Source: Escallonia rubra (Eukaryota > Streptophyta > Magnoliopsida > Escalloniales > Escalloniaceae). Taken from it: a stretch of 64,000 nucleotides of DNA. The position numbers and the translations under genes were made by a program. How positions within the stretch are numbered: position 1 is the first letter of the stretch; each line of letters starts with the position of its first letter. The notes beneath the pieces are model-generated. The model was not told where the DNA came from, ran no database searches, and saw nothing but the letters and a program-made list of their open reading frames with translations. The stretch spans positions 135,001 to 199,000 of the forward strand of contig JAVXUO010001046.1 of NCBI GenBank assembly GCA_033065855.1, given 5' to 3'. Shown one piece after another: positions 22,303 to 34,600 of this stretch.

Positions 22303-22533
22303 TTAAACAGGTACTTCATAGGGTTCCTTCTGGCCAACAATCTGATGGGGGTATGCTAGGATGTAGTGTCTCAATGTTTGAGTCACCCAAACCAAAGGCA
22401 CACATGTTTTCTCTAGGGCTGAATAATTCACCTCTCCTTTAGTCAGCTTCTTACTCACATAGTATATAGCCCTTTCCACCAATGAATTCTGCAAATGCTG
22501 GGCTAACATGACTCCGGCTGCAGTATCGGTCAC
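22303..22533 (-). CDS. T2 Ty3-type RNase H (fossil)
   Basis: Minus-strand reading with AIYYVSKKLT, EVNYSALEKTC and the LRHYILAY end, all standard in the Ty3/gypsy RNase H that removes the RNA strand during reverse transcription. It directly follows the reverse transcriptase region. Confidence 0.85.
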   Translation of the reverse strand: MTDTAAGVMLAQHLQNSLVERAIYYVSKKLTKGEVNYSALEKTCVPLVWVTQTLRHYILAYPHQIVGQKEPYEVPV

Positions 22534-22539
22534 AGTTAG

Positions 22540-23253
22540 GTAGAGTAATAAGGGCTACCGTGTATAGCCGGGCTTAGAACTTGAGCGTTGCTAAGGTATT
22601 GTTTGATTTTGTCAAAGGCTTTCTGACATAAGAGGTTCCACTCCTTGCTTGAATTCTTCCTCAACAGCTTAAACACGATTTCACATATCCTGGTTAACTG
22701 GGATATGAATCGACTGATGTATTGGATTCTCCTCAAGAATCCCCGAATCTCCTTCTCGATTTTGGGTGAGGGCATCTCAACTATGGCTTTGATTTTGGCT
22801 GGGTCCACCTCTATCCCTCATTTACTCACCATGAAACCTAGCAACTTCCCAGTTGTGACTGCCTTAACCTATCGAAGTATTTTCTCCACACTATGTAATG
22901 ATCTGCCCTCTTCCTTAATTTGATGATCATATCGTCTACATACACTTCTGCCTCCTTATGGATCATATCATGGAATAGGGTGGTAGTGGCTCGCTAGTAC
23001 GTAGCCCCGACATTCTTCAAGTCGAAAGGCATTATTGTGCAATAGAAGGTACCCCAAAGGGTGGTGAAGGTTGTTTTCTCCTGATCCTCGGAGCCATTTT
23101 TATCTAGTTATACCCTGCAAAATAGTCCAGAAAGGATACCAACTCATGCTCGGTTGTGTCGTCTATGATCAGGTCTATAATGGCAAAGGGATATCATCTT
23201 TGGGAGATGCTTGATTCAGGTCCTAGTAGTTAACACAGATTCTGACATGGCCA
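22540..23253 (-). CDS. T2 reverse transcriptase, C-terminal part (fossil)
   Basis: The minus strand shows DYFAGYNQ-type motifs near 23110, a FDLKNVGATYQ-like motif near 23000, the catalytic YVDDM at 22930-22943, and the thumb region EIRGFLRRIQYISRFI near 22710. Upstream it starts within ICVNY at about 23235, where the CACTA element is inserted; the N-terminal part of the domain lies beyond it at 27742-27934. The copy is broken. Confidence 0.85.
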
Positions 23254-23269
23254 GGAAACTATAAGAAAA

Positions 23270-23625
23270 CGGCTATTTAGCGATGGACACAAATCCGTCG
23301 CTAAAAGGCAGTTTCAGCGACAAAAACAACCGTCGGTAAAAGTCTATCGCAAAAATTTTTAGGTGACGGCACAAACCGTTAGTAAGAACCTTTACCGATG
23401 GATTTTTACCGACAGAAAATCTGTCGCTAAAAGCCTTTAAAAAATTTCCTATTTTCGGGCACTTTTTAAAAATTTTGTAGAAACTTTTTCCATCGCCAAA
23501 AATTTCGTCGCTAAAACTAGCCTTTCGTGACGGAATATTATGTTGCTAAAATATCCGTCACTAAAAGTCTTAACTTTAAGTAATGGACTTTTAGCAACGG
23601 TATATATCCGTCGCTAAAAGTCTTG
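23270..23625. repeat. CACTA 1 left subterminal repeats
   Basis: About ten direct and inverted copies of a unit like TTTAGCGA(C/T)GGA or CCGTCGCTAAAA. In En/Spm elements such units bind the TnpA-type protein. Neighbouring inverted units can pair. Confidence 0.9.
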
Positions 23626-24059
23626 TTATAAATACCCACTTTCCTTTCTTTTCTCTCTCCCCGTTTTTTTCTCTCTTTCTCTCTCACTCACCGGTAGTTT
23701 CTTCAGCCAGCAACCCCCTACCCCTGGCGATCCCCCCTCTGGCAACAAACCCCCCGGGCGTCGTCCCCCCTCCCCCGGCGACAGCCCCCCACGACGTTGT
23801 GCCCATACATAGCTCCTGTGGCCCTCCACTGCCGCACCAGCACCACCGTCGCCGCCACACCACCGCTGCCACTGGTATGTCCATTTTACCCTAATTGTGG
23901 TTTAGTGTATGTGGTTTAATGCATGTGAGTTTGAATTTAATATAATGTGGTTAAATTTGAGTTTGAGTTTGAATTTAATTTTACCCTAATTATGGTTAAT
24001 TGAAGTTAATTTGTTGTAATGTATAATGTAATTCTACTATAATTGTACATTGTTGCATG

Positions 24060-24770
24060 TTGTAACTTTAATTAACATTAACTAAAGTCTAATTAACCCT
24101 AACTAACCCTAGATAAATCTTAATTAAAACCTAATTGAAGCTTAAAAACTCAATTAACCCTAAAGAACTCTATTAGCCCTAACTAGGCCTAACTACCCTA
24201 ATTAAACCCGATAAACCCTAATTAAACTCGATAAACCCTAACTAATTAAATTCGATAAATCCTAACTAAACCCTAATTAACCTAATTAGGGATAGTTAGG
24301 AATAACCCCGATAAACCCTAACTAAACCCTAATTAATACTAATTAATTCTAATTGAACCCGATTAACCCTAATTAGTCCTGATAAACCCTAACTAAACCC
24401 TTAAACCTAGTTAACTCCTAATTAAACCTTAATTAATACTAATTAACCCTACTTAAACCTGATTAAACCTAATTAGCCGTACTTAGCCCTAAGTAACCTA
24501 ATAAACCCTAAGGAATTAAGCGTAGATAAGCCTAATTAACGCCTAAGACATCTTGAAGTAACCCTAATTAACCCTAAGGAACTCTTAATTAACCCTAATT
24601 TAAGCCTTAACACATCTTGAAGTAACCCTAACTAAACTCAATTAATCTAATTAAACCCTAATTACATGTGACACAATATAACAATCATAGGTCTCAATTA
24701 AACCCTAGTTAACCCTAATTAACCCTGATAAGCCTAAATACAACTCTAACCCTTACTAAACCATAAGCCC
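24060..24770. repeat. Degenerate TAACCCTAATTA tract (telomere-like)
   Basis: About 700 bases built of CCCTAA spaced by TTAA/AATTA, for example AACCCTAATTAACCCTAA. The plant telomere repeat is CCCTAAA; here the unit is nearer 10-12 bases and irregular. It lies between the GC-rich leader of the CACTA element and its first coding exon. Confidence 0.8.
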
Positions 24771-25163
24771 CATCATAATCACAGGTGACACGATATCAAC
24801 TTCGCGAATGAACTCCATATTCCACCAAGAAACGTTAGTCGGCTGCACATTAGGAATATTCGTTGTTATTTTGTGGTGTCCATTGACAACGAGTTAGTTA
24901 CAACTCGTTGTCAACGCAATCATTTTGGTTATGGCATGTTCTTGCAAATTAACCTAATGATTCCATTTTTTCAAAATTTCAAAATTTCTGAAATTGGCTT
25001 GTACTGTTGTAACATGCATTCTTTTAGTACTCGGTTCATATAGTGTTTTTATACTGGATTCATAAATATACTCAGTTCATTTATATAGTGTTGTAACATG
25101 ATGTGGACTATACATTGTTTTGTATGTGTTAATTTATTTGAACTTGTTGTACACGAAGTCATA

Positions 25164-26750
25164 CATGGATAGATTACGGGCCATCCGAGGTCGCGGTGGA
25201 CCCCAGTGGCTCCCGCTTTGACATTGCCTGCTGATGACGAAGAACATAGTGCTCACATCCAGCAAGCGGGGGCCTAGCCCCAGCCCCGGTCCCGGCCCCA
25301 GCCGCATTCGTATTCGCATTCGCATCCGCTGCCCCAGCCCCAGTCCTAGTCCCAGCCGCTGGCCCAGCCCTGGGCCGATTCCTCCCACACGCTCGCTGGT
25401 TCTCCTTTTTCTGTGGGTTCTACCACAGGTATATTTGATAACGGCGTTTGGTCATAATGCTAGACTGATATTTAAATTATATTTGATATGTATTAATGTT
25501 GGTGTTTTACAGGATCTAGACAAGGCCGTGGACCGACACGCAGGGTGCATATCGACCCCCAGCGTAAACAGAGAGTTACTCTCACCCAGGTGGGCCAGTA
25601 AGTAAAAAAATTACATAATGCATTACTTATAATCTTCAATTCCGATATTTATTACTGTCCACTTAGCTAATGTATTCGATGTTTGTTTCTCTATCAGGAT
25701 CCTAGAGACTCCGGTGAAGATGAAGATCGGCGTCCTTGTGAAGGACCGATTCTTTGAGCCACGGCTATACTGGAATGACTGGGATGCCGTGATGAGGGAG
25801 TCCTTATGGGAGGAGTGGCTGGTATGATTTTTAGCCATTTGTGTCAGTCATTATTTTTTTAAGTAGAACGTAAGTTTAAATTAATCGTTTTGATTGTGTA
25901 ATTGGATGCCTTGCAAGAGGGGTTCGAGTTTGAGTCGCTTAAGCAGCAGGCGTTGGGGCGGCAGGCTTTTTTTGCCTACATCGGCAAACATTATCAGCTA
26001 TGGCTGCACAACGCATGGGAGCGGGGGAGGAAGATGACCCCCGAGGGTGCCTCGATTGAGAAGTGGAAGAAAGTTCCCCCTCATTGGATATCTCCATCTG
26101 TACGGGGATAGATGGTTGATTGGTGGAGGAATGATACATCCTGGGAGGCCAAGAGTAAGAGTTGGAGAGAGAACATACATGATAAAGATCCCACGCACAC
26201 GGGGGGGGGGGGGGCGGTGGCTCACGACGTCCTCCGACACAAGAATGCGATTGAGCACTCGAACCTGGCGCCGGATGAGGTATGTGCTCTGACGTACACT
26301 CAGACGCACGTGAGGAAGAAGGATAAGGACAATCAACACCAAGCGGAGGACTATGTTTTAGATATTTCCCAGTAGATTGATGTAAGTTACGAATTAATTT
26401 TTTTACTTTGTTAAACTTTTGCCTTTGTATTCAATGTTTGTCGCCTTAATGTTTTGAATGTCAAATCAATGTTTTGCAGGCCTTGTACAAACAAATCAGG
26501 GGGTCTGGGCAGCAGTCCAGATAGCCATCAGCGTCCACGGCACGAGTACTTGGGGATTGAAGCGATGGCTGGATACACCGGGGGTCGTCAATAGGCCGAA
26601 AGGCCGTGTACACGGCCTCCCCGGTACAACTGCACGTGTCTTGATAAGAGTTTCCCCACCCCCCGCTGCCCTTCCAACAACATAGACACCGACCGTGGGG
26701 CGACCGTCCTTACAAGAGGACGAGATCCGTCGCATTGCTACGGAGGTGTA
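25164..26750 (+). pseudogene. Transposase_24-type (Ptta/En/Spm) gene of CACTA 1
   Basis: A multi-exon plus-strand gene. Exon 1 (from ATG 25164) reads MDRLRAIRGRGGPQWLPL then a Ser/Pro-rich low-complexity part, ending at CCACAG/GTATAT (25430). Exon 2 about 25514-25590 (SRQGRGPTRRVHIDPQ), exon 3 about 25699-25821 (VKDRFFEPRLYWNDW), exon 4 about 25903-26374 (FAYIGKHYQLWLHNAW, then MVDWWRNDTSWEAKSKSW), and a last exon from about 26480 (ALYKQIRGSG). This is the plant transposase-associated family of En/Spm elements, probably DNA-binding; its exact role is unclear. Breaks: a stop after LPL in exon 1, an in-frame TAG at 26109-26111, a 14-base G run at 26202-26215, and stops in the last exon. So it is a pseudogene. 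Confidence 0.75.
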
Positions 26751-27284
26751 GAGTATGATCGCGGTGAATAATTAGGTACAACTACTATATACGTTGAGTA
26801 AACACTTTATACGATTGTTATCGAGATTAATGCGCCCGTGCCTTTACATGCAGGGTACTGCTGCTAGACATGCCAAGCCGGATCCGAATCATAGTACCCT
26901 GTGGACGAGGACGATCAGCATGATCCAAATCCGGGACTTGCCGACCCCTGATCAGCCCTTTCCTGGCCTCCTAGTTGTTTGTATCCCGCTCCCGTGTGCC
27001 CCCCTACTTGTAGTCCCCTCCCCTACTCTATTGTACCCCGCTCACGTGCCCTCCTGAACTTTGTATACATTTTATTTTTCGATTAGTATAGAATGCATTC
27101 TTTATAAAAGTGTGGTGTCTGTGTTAGAGTTAAATAATTGCTGATGGATCAAAAATTATTTAACTCTAATGTGCATTGAGAAATATTTGCTGGATTGAGA
27201 ATGCTTGTTGAGAATTTGTAATTACAGGTTTGGGTATTAAAAAAAATTATATTTAAAATTAGTTTGACTTATAGCGTAAAAAGT

Positions 27285-27725
27285 CTTACTTGAATAAGTG
27301 ATTTTTAGCGACGGGAAGTTTCGTCGCTGAAGTTTTAAGCGACAAACTTTTAGTGACGGAAAATTCGTCGCTAAAAGTCATCATTTTTTGAATATTTTTT
27401 TAGCGACGGATAATCCGTCGCTAAATATCGGTCGTTAAATCTTTTGACGACGAATTGTTCCGTCGCTAAATTTTTTACGTAATAAATTATTTTTGAAAAA
27501 AGGAAATAAATTAAAATACTAAAAATACAATTAGGTCGCTAATTGTATTTGTACCTCCGTCGTTCAAGGTCGACTTTGGACGACGGATTTCAAAATTCCG
27601 TCTCAAAACTTTTAACGACGGAGTTGTAGGCAACATACTTTTAGCTACGGGATGTCCGTCGCTAAAAGTATTTGGTGACGAATATACGACTTTTAGCGAC
27701 AGAGTTGTTCGTCACTAAAAGTTAT
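27285..27725. repeat. CACTA 1 right subterminal repeats
   Basis: Copies of TTTTAGCGACGGA/TCCGTCGCTAAAA in both orientations, mirroring the left side and ending at the terminal inverted repeat TTTTCTTGTAATG. Confidence 0.9.
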
Positions 27726-27741
27726 TTTTCTTGTAATGGGA

Positions 27742-27934
27742 GGCTTAGGGACTGGTACGATATTGGCTAGCGATGTACAATATTCAATCACTCAGATGAA
27801 TTCTATGTGGAGTACCTTAATCATTTCCTCCTTAACCTTGAGGGACCACTCCGATATCAACTTGCGAAGTTTTTGTTTGATAGGTTTGGTTTCGAGTAGG
27901 ATGGGTAGGTGGAGTTCCACAATAGAAGGGTCTA
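27742..27934 (-). CDS. T2 reverse transcriptase, N-terminal part (fossil)
   Basis: Minus-strand reading with VELHLPILLETKPIKQKLRK and a LANIVPVPK-like end, the conserved entry to Tat reverse transcriptase. It is bounded by the chromovirus target duplication (27930-27934) on one side and the CACTA duplication (27739-27741) on the other. Confidence 0.85.
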
Positions 27935-29715
27935 TGTCATCACCCAAACCCACGGGTGAGTCCATGAGCTAGATCCGTGACCGGCCGCAAACTCATTCGA
28001 ACATCCACCCAAGGCTCTGTCAAGCCTTACTACAACATGTACACAATTCTATGGCCATGCATTTAAACTAACACCTTAACAAGATTTCTAAAATCATAAA
28101 TATAGATTTCTCAAGTATGTCTCTAATGATTTCCACCATGATTAACCAACACAAATCATTAAAGATCTCTACGGAAATCTAAGTTCTGAACAATTCTTAA
28201 AACAAAAACAAAATAGTACTACAATTATATCCAACTGTTAACAATTATTCAAGAAGTGCTTAAATCCCTGACGACCATTTCCTGCGACTCCGTCCTCGTT
28301 ACCCTTATAGCTCTCGGGTTCATCTAAGTGGTCATCTGAAAACATTTATAAAAGAGTAAGCTTGGGACTTAGTAAGTACACATACCATATCCTTAAAAAT
28401 AGGTTTTGGGATTCATAAAAACATGCCATGGTTTCTTTGTTTTAAAACTGGTGACAAATTCACAGGGGATACTATACACATATATACTTTATAAAAGTAA
28501 ATCATGCTTGAGGAAAACTCTTTCAAAACGAATGCATAAAAACAATATTAAAACTTTGAGTGCAATTCTAACTCTTTTCACGGTGTGCCGTGGTCAGCGT
28601 ATGGTCCCACTGACTAGGATCCAGAATCCCTCCTTCACCTGAGATAAACAATTTTGTGGACGCAGGGGAGAACCACGATGCAACAGTAATGTGTGCCAAC
28701 GTATGGTCCCGTTGACCAGGACCAGGGATCCACTTTCCCCCGTGGATATGGGGCACAACAACCAATATTAACCTCTCAATACCGTACCACGGTTCACATA
28801 GAATTCTCAAAAACAATATAACACATACCATAGCAATTTTAATTCAATCTCATCAACCAATTTCACAAAAGCAGGAGTATAACAAATACTTTGAAACTTT
28901 AATTTGGGAAAATCATGTATACATATGCATATATTGGAAAATAGATCGTACGGAGGAACATTGCGGGAGTATTTACTTGGATAGCTAAGCGATTTTTGTT
29001 CTTATTCTTGTTCCCAAGTCTGCCTTAACTCTTGTGTATCGGAAACTAAACAATAAACCAGACGGATGTTATTTATTGTCATTCAAGCATGCCTAGGTGC
29101 TAAATCCTTCCCAAGTGAGTGAAATTACCAAATTACCCTTAAACTTGTGTAAAATTACCAAATTACCCCCGATGCCTAACGTACTGTTACACACCAAAAA
29201 ATAACCAAAAACTTCTTTTTAAACGGCTAGGTGGGTTTTTAGACAAAAAGGATCTTTCTGGAAATTTTTCGTTCGGAACCCTAAATTGCTCCTTAAATTG
29301 AGCGCTAAGGATCTTATTTCAAAATTATATCAAACGGCGCTGGAATGCTATATAAAATCTCATAAACCAATTTCAGTAACATCATATCACTATAAAATTT
29401 TCGGCTAAAAATAATTTTGTTTACTATGCCAAATAATTCAAATACCTGTTTTCAAAATAAAATCATTTCAACCCCTTCCCGTGCCTAGAAAAATTCCAGA
29501 AAATTCTACTCAAAGGTTGCAAATGTAATGGGGTTTTTAGCTTTGCATTTTGCCTAAATCAACCTCTAAATAGCCCTAAAAATTCGAAACAGTGACTCCT
29601 CACTAACCCTTCACTATTCATCATCTTGTTAATCAATTCAGCCTTAACCCTAGTTTCTATTCTCTCTCTTCTCCCTTATCGATACATCGACTCCCTACCA
29701 CGCCCCCCCATGGCA

Positions 29716-32700
29716 TGTAAAAGCTCGAAAATCCAGAGCTCCATCGCCCCGAACTCCCGGAACGTTAACCTAACACTTCAGTCAAACTTGTCAAATTACG
29801 TTTTTCGACACATACTTCAAAGCATCTAACAACACATAAACTCAAATTCTTCAAAATACAAGATTCAGAACTGCTGAAACTTAACTAGTTTTACAACTTA
29901 AAACCTCCAAAACTTAAACTTAGGTTCTTCACTGAACAACAGGCTAACAGTACCGACCCATGCAGGGTCTTACTATACAGTAGTGATGGGCTCATCGGAA
30001 TCTCACTCAGACTTTAAACCCATTCCCAAGCTTTCTACGGCTGACCATTACGTGCAGAAGGGAATCAAACGAAGGGTGAGATTTTGAGAGCTTAGTAAGG
30101 TCGTACAAGGACAACCGAAGGAATTACAAGACGATTCAGAGAATCTATTGGATGATAATATTTTAAAACATTCTGACAGTCATGAACAGTCTGATAAATT
30201 CCAAAACAATCATAATCAGTCATAAGTATAAACCAAAAACGACCAAAGACAATCCTAGACAGACACCAGAACAAACATTAACAATCGTCCCAGTTTCGAA
30301 ACGAACACCAGCAATCATAACCAAATACCAACACAATCATTTGAATATCATTTCAAGCCATCATTTTAAAAATATAATGATGATTCTCCCAAAGGGTCTC
30401 AAAATGAACACAACTACTTCAAGAGGAAAAGGGGAAGGGGTTTCGGCCACAAAAAATAATAATTTGATCACAGTATGGGGAAGAGTCTCAACTCAATCCC
30501 CTCTATTCAAATATCAAGACATTCATTTGAACATCAATCACAATATAGGGATGAGTTTTACTCGATCCCCTTTAATCAGATAACCAGACATTCACTTGGA
30601 CATCATTCTCAAAACAATCATTAAGATACGATGCAAACGAATCAGAGATGTATGCAATTCCATTCAGGAAATGCGCAGAAAGTGTACACACACAATGCAT
30701 GATATACGATAACTAGACCTTTTCATTAAATTACTAGCCCTGCCTAATTACGCAGGTCCAGACCCCTTATAACGCCTCCCCACATAACAGATTCACAGGT
30801 CAACACAGAAACAACAGTCATAGGATCAACCAGAAATTCATTGCTTAACGCGCAAATAAATAAGCACCAAGATGAATATAAATTACCGGAACAATTAAGA
30901 TTTCAATAACCATTAACTCAGAATTTCAGCATAGCCACAAATAAATAACAAGAACGATTGCGAACAGTTATCGAATTTAAGCATAGCAGTTCAGCAGAAC
31001 GAATGCAAACAATTATCGAATTTGCTCAGCATGTGATACAAGGTGAGTATCGATAAGATTTCTAAACGACCGATTCAGGTTCAATATTAGGGTTTGCTTG
31101 GCAATAACATTCTGATATCAAATGCACATTTCAGCGTTTGACAATAGTTATAAGAAAATCGAAAGCATACATACGAACATCAGTTATCGAAATTAGGGTT
31201 CGGATAAGAATCTTTACCCAAAGTTCAGATGGAAACCCTTATCTCGATCCGCAGCTAAATTATCCTAACTGAAAATCTTTAGCTTTAACCTAAACGAGAT
31301 AATCAAATCATCAGAACACAGCCTACAATACAATATTATAACTCAATACGGACTCGCGCATATTCCCAAAATGAACCTCCCTCACATGGTATGTAAAATT
31401 ACCAAAATGCCCCTGAATTGTAAAATTACCAAAATGCCCATCTCGGACTTAAATCACCAAAATGGCCTTTCCATGAGTAAAATCGCTAAAATAACCTTAT
31501 TGTATATGAATTTACCTCAAAATACCTTTATAAGTAAAATTACAATAATACCCCCTGGGGTTCCCGGCCCCTAAATTGTAAAATTACCAAAATGCCCATC
31601 TCGGACTTAAATCACCAAAATGGCCTTTCCATGAGTAAAACCGCTAAAATAACCTTATTGTATATGAATTTACCTCAAAATACCTTTATAAGTAAAATTA
31701 CAATAATACCCTCTGGGGTTCGCGGCACCGAAAAAATCTCAAAATCATCTTAAGATATTATTTTTAACATCCTGAAGTCATTTTTGGGCTAAAAAATATT
31801 TTAGATATTTTCACCCGAAAATCTCGAACCGGTATCCAGACCGAGCGCTCAGAGGCTAGTTTCGCTAAAAATACCTATCGGCCATAGAATGGCACGGAAT
31901 TTTAAATAATGAAACATTTAAGTAAAATTAAGTTTTCCTAAAATTTTCAGATTAAAATAACTTGGTTTGGTATGCTAAATAGATCGCTAATTCATTTTAA
32001 TCGATACCCTAATTTAGTGCCCTTCGCGGATACCGAAAATGCCCAAAACTTTTCAAAGCGTACGTCTCATAAAAATATTAGGGTTTACTGTTTTGGACTT
32101 TGTCTAATTTTTGCCCTAACTATTTATAAAAACTCGGATTAAAAACTGCCTAATTGATTTTCTATTATTAGCGACACAATTATTATTCAAATTAAAACAC
32201 CTACCATTTCACCTTACACACACACTCTTTGTCTTCGACCTCCAGCTGCCGCGACCTATTTCATACACACAATTCACGCATACATACACCCTGCCACCTA
32301 CAGTCACTAGAACACCTCACTTACCCATTATACCTCTTAAAAACACACACCAACACATGATCAAACACATAATACACATAATTTACCCACACTTGTAACA
32401 ACACATACTCTGTAAAAAAAAAAACATACACACACACACACACACTGTGCACACCTGTAAACCCCCTCACGGTCACTCTGGCCCCACCCCTACTCATACT
32501 TACACTCCCTAAACACACACCTATATGATAAAAACACATAATTACACTCCCCCATAACCTGAAACACACATATACATACCCACACATTCACGCATACACT
32601 TGCATACACTATGTGTCCACACAGTAAACACAGTGGAAAAAGAAAATACTTCAAGGGTGGAGAATTTACCCCTTAGGAGATCCCAAATTCCCTCAATCCC

Positions 32701-33300
32701 TATCTGATTTCCCCTTGCCCGAAATCCTTCTTCTCCAATTTATTGTTTCCCCTATTTCTGTCCTCTGTTCTTCATGTTCTTTTTTTCCCCCTCTTGGTTA
32801 CTGCTCACCCCTTCCCGAAATTCCCTCTTTTTTTTTTCTTTTCATTTATGATTAAACCAAACTAAAATAAAACAAAATCAGATTAGTCATCATATAAAAA
32901 CAGTAGGAGGTGACAACCATTAAAAGGACTTTTTCTAACATTTTGACACATTGGTGTCTACTTTTCAAAATTGCAAACTAGCCCCCAAAAATTTTCATAA
33001 TTACAAAATAACCCAAAACTATGTATAATTACATCAAAGCCCCAAATTGTATTCCAACCTCCATTAATTTAATTAAATGTCACTAAAACATATATGTCAC
33101 TCATTTCATTATTTTTCATCACTAAAACATTAATTACATTTATGCCCCCAAAGTTTTCCAAAATTACATTTTTGCCCCAAAATTCTTTTAAGTTTCCATT
33201 CTCCACTAATACCCAAGCACCACTCAAATTTAACGCCCGTTTATTTTTTTCGGGTCTCCGATAGTCATTTTAAATTGCTCCCAAAGTTTGGGATATTACA
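29716..33300 (-). mobile_element. Solo LTR 2 (3585 bp, TSD TGGCA)
   Basis: Begins TGTAAAAGCTCG (29716) and ends GGGATATTACA (33300), flanked by TGGCA at 29711-29715 and 33301-33305. The uninterrupted version of the target is visible in the partner LTR near 46431-46460. It carries the shared GGTGAGATTTTGAGAGCTTAG block at 30074-30102, an internal 158-bp tandem duplication and a CA-rich tract. Orientation minus, by the shared block. Confidence 0.92.
31416..31731. repeat. 158-bp tandem duplication in solo LTR 2
   Basis: 31416-31573 and 31574-31731 are nearly identical (I count four or five differences), each with AATTACCAAAATGCCC and CTGGGGTTC. The low divergence suggests that this duplication is much younger than the element around it. 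Confidence 0.9.
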
Positions 33301-33659
33301 TGGCAGCCTCTTTCCCTTCCCTTTTTCCACCTTCATGCTCACCTAAACACCACAAAAATACTTACACAGCAACACACCCGGCAGCCCCCTTTTCCCTTCT
33401 CCTTTACACAAAAAACCCATCATAATATAATACACTTATAGCCCACCGCACCTTTTCCATAGCAATTTCCCCTGCCCTTTACACATATACCCACAGCAAA
33501 CACTCGTAAACGCATGCACGATGTCATGCCATCACTCTCCATACGCTGCCTTGCAACAACCCCTTTCTCCTTTCGCGCACGTCAGGAGTCATGGCTGCAA
33601 TTTAATCCTCTTCATGGCTCATACACTAACACTAAACCGACCCACATCACATAATCAGC

Positions 33660-34600
33660 CACTACACTACCATCCTCGACTGCATGGTTCCTCCACAGAA
33701 TCTTCACCAAGGGAATTTTTTTAGTTCGGAGTGTCTGCTCCTTATGGTCCAGGATCCGAACCAAGTGTTTGATATAGGTAAAGTCTTCTCTAATCTGCAA
33801 GGGCTCCGATTTTAATACATGTGTGGGGTCCTGGATGTACATCCTCAGCATAGACATGTAGAACACATTATGGACACCAGCTAACTCCGGCAGTAAAGCT
33901 ACTCGGTAATCGAGAGAACCAACTGTGTACCGTATCTCAAAGGGTCCCACATACCTATGGTTCAATTTCCCTTCTTCCCAAATTGTAGTACTCATTTCAT
34001 TGGTGACACACTTAACAATACCCGGTTGCCCACTTGGAATTCCAACTCTCATCTGCGTATGTCTGTATAACTCTTCTGTTGCTTTGAGCACCCCGTAACC
34101 TCTCTTTAATTACTTTGACCTTCTTTGACGTCAGTTGCACCAACTTTGGTCCTAAAAGTTTCCTTTCCCTACTTCATCCCAACATAGTGGCGATCTGCAC
34201 TTCCTACCATACAAGGCTTTGAAGGGAGCCATCCCAATGTTACTCTGGTAACGATTGTTGTAAGAAAACTCTATCAGTAGCAGATGATCATCCCAGCTGC
34301 CCTTAAAATCCAGAACACAAGCCCACAATAAATCTTCCAGTGTCTGGATAGTCATTTCTGACTGATCGTCTGTTTGAGGGTGTAAATATGTGTTAAATTA
34401 TAGTCGAGTACCAAATGCATGTTGTAAACTTCCCAAAAATTTGAAAGCAAAATGAGGGTCCATATCCAAAACAATTGAGATTGGAATGCCATGAAGGCGT
34501 ACTATCTCTTCCACATAGTGGTAGCCAACTTGTCCATCGAATAGGTCACCCGGACAGGCAAGAAGTGCACACACTTTGTCAGTCGGTCCACTATCACCCA
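33660..34600 (-). CDS. Chromovirus integrase and chromodomain-like C-terminus (fossil)
   Basis: Right to left: integrase core remnants ([15 protein letters not shown], 34450-34510, with the second catalytic Asp), [23 protein letters not shown] (34210-34270), then [14 protein letters not shown] (33930-33970), [14 protein letters not shown] (33830-33870) and the chromodomain-like tail with [13 protein letters not shown] and VKILWRNH (33670-33770). A C-terminal chromodomain targets chromoviruses to particular chromatin. Broken copy. Confidence 0.85.

Larger units (their letters stand above)
23257..27738 (+). mobile_element. CACTA transposon 1 (4482 bp, TSD GGA)
   Basis: The ends are AACTATAAGAAAA (23257, a one-base variant of CACTATAAGAAAA) and TTTTCTTGTAATG (27738), i.e. 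inverted CACTA-type termini. Each is flanked by GGA (23254-23256 and 27739-27741), the 3-bp duplication of En/Spm elements. Subterminal regions are packed with TTTTAGCGACGG/CCGTCGCTAAAA units. Inside are plus-strand exons of a Transposase_24-type protein. I see no TnpD-like catalytic transposase (Transposase_21), so it is probably non-autonomous. It splits the reverse transcriptase of T2. A second copy of the family begins at 63419. Confidence 0.93.
27935..33660 (-). repeat. Chromovirus 3' LTR, split by solo LTR 2
   Basis: Homologous to the 5' LTR (42385-47255) from its first bases through the CATGCCATGG block, the C-run region (29701) and the CACTCTCCATACGCTGCC region (33534). The insertion of solo LTR 2 falls at the C-run. 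It carries paired hairpins at 28704-28747. Confidence 0.88.
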
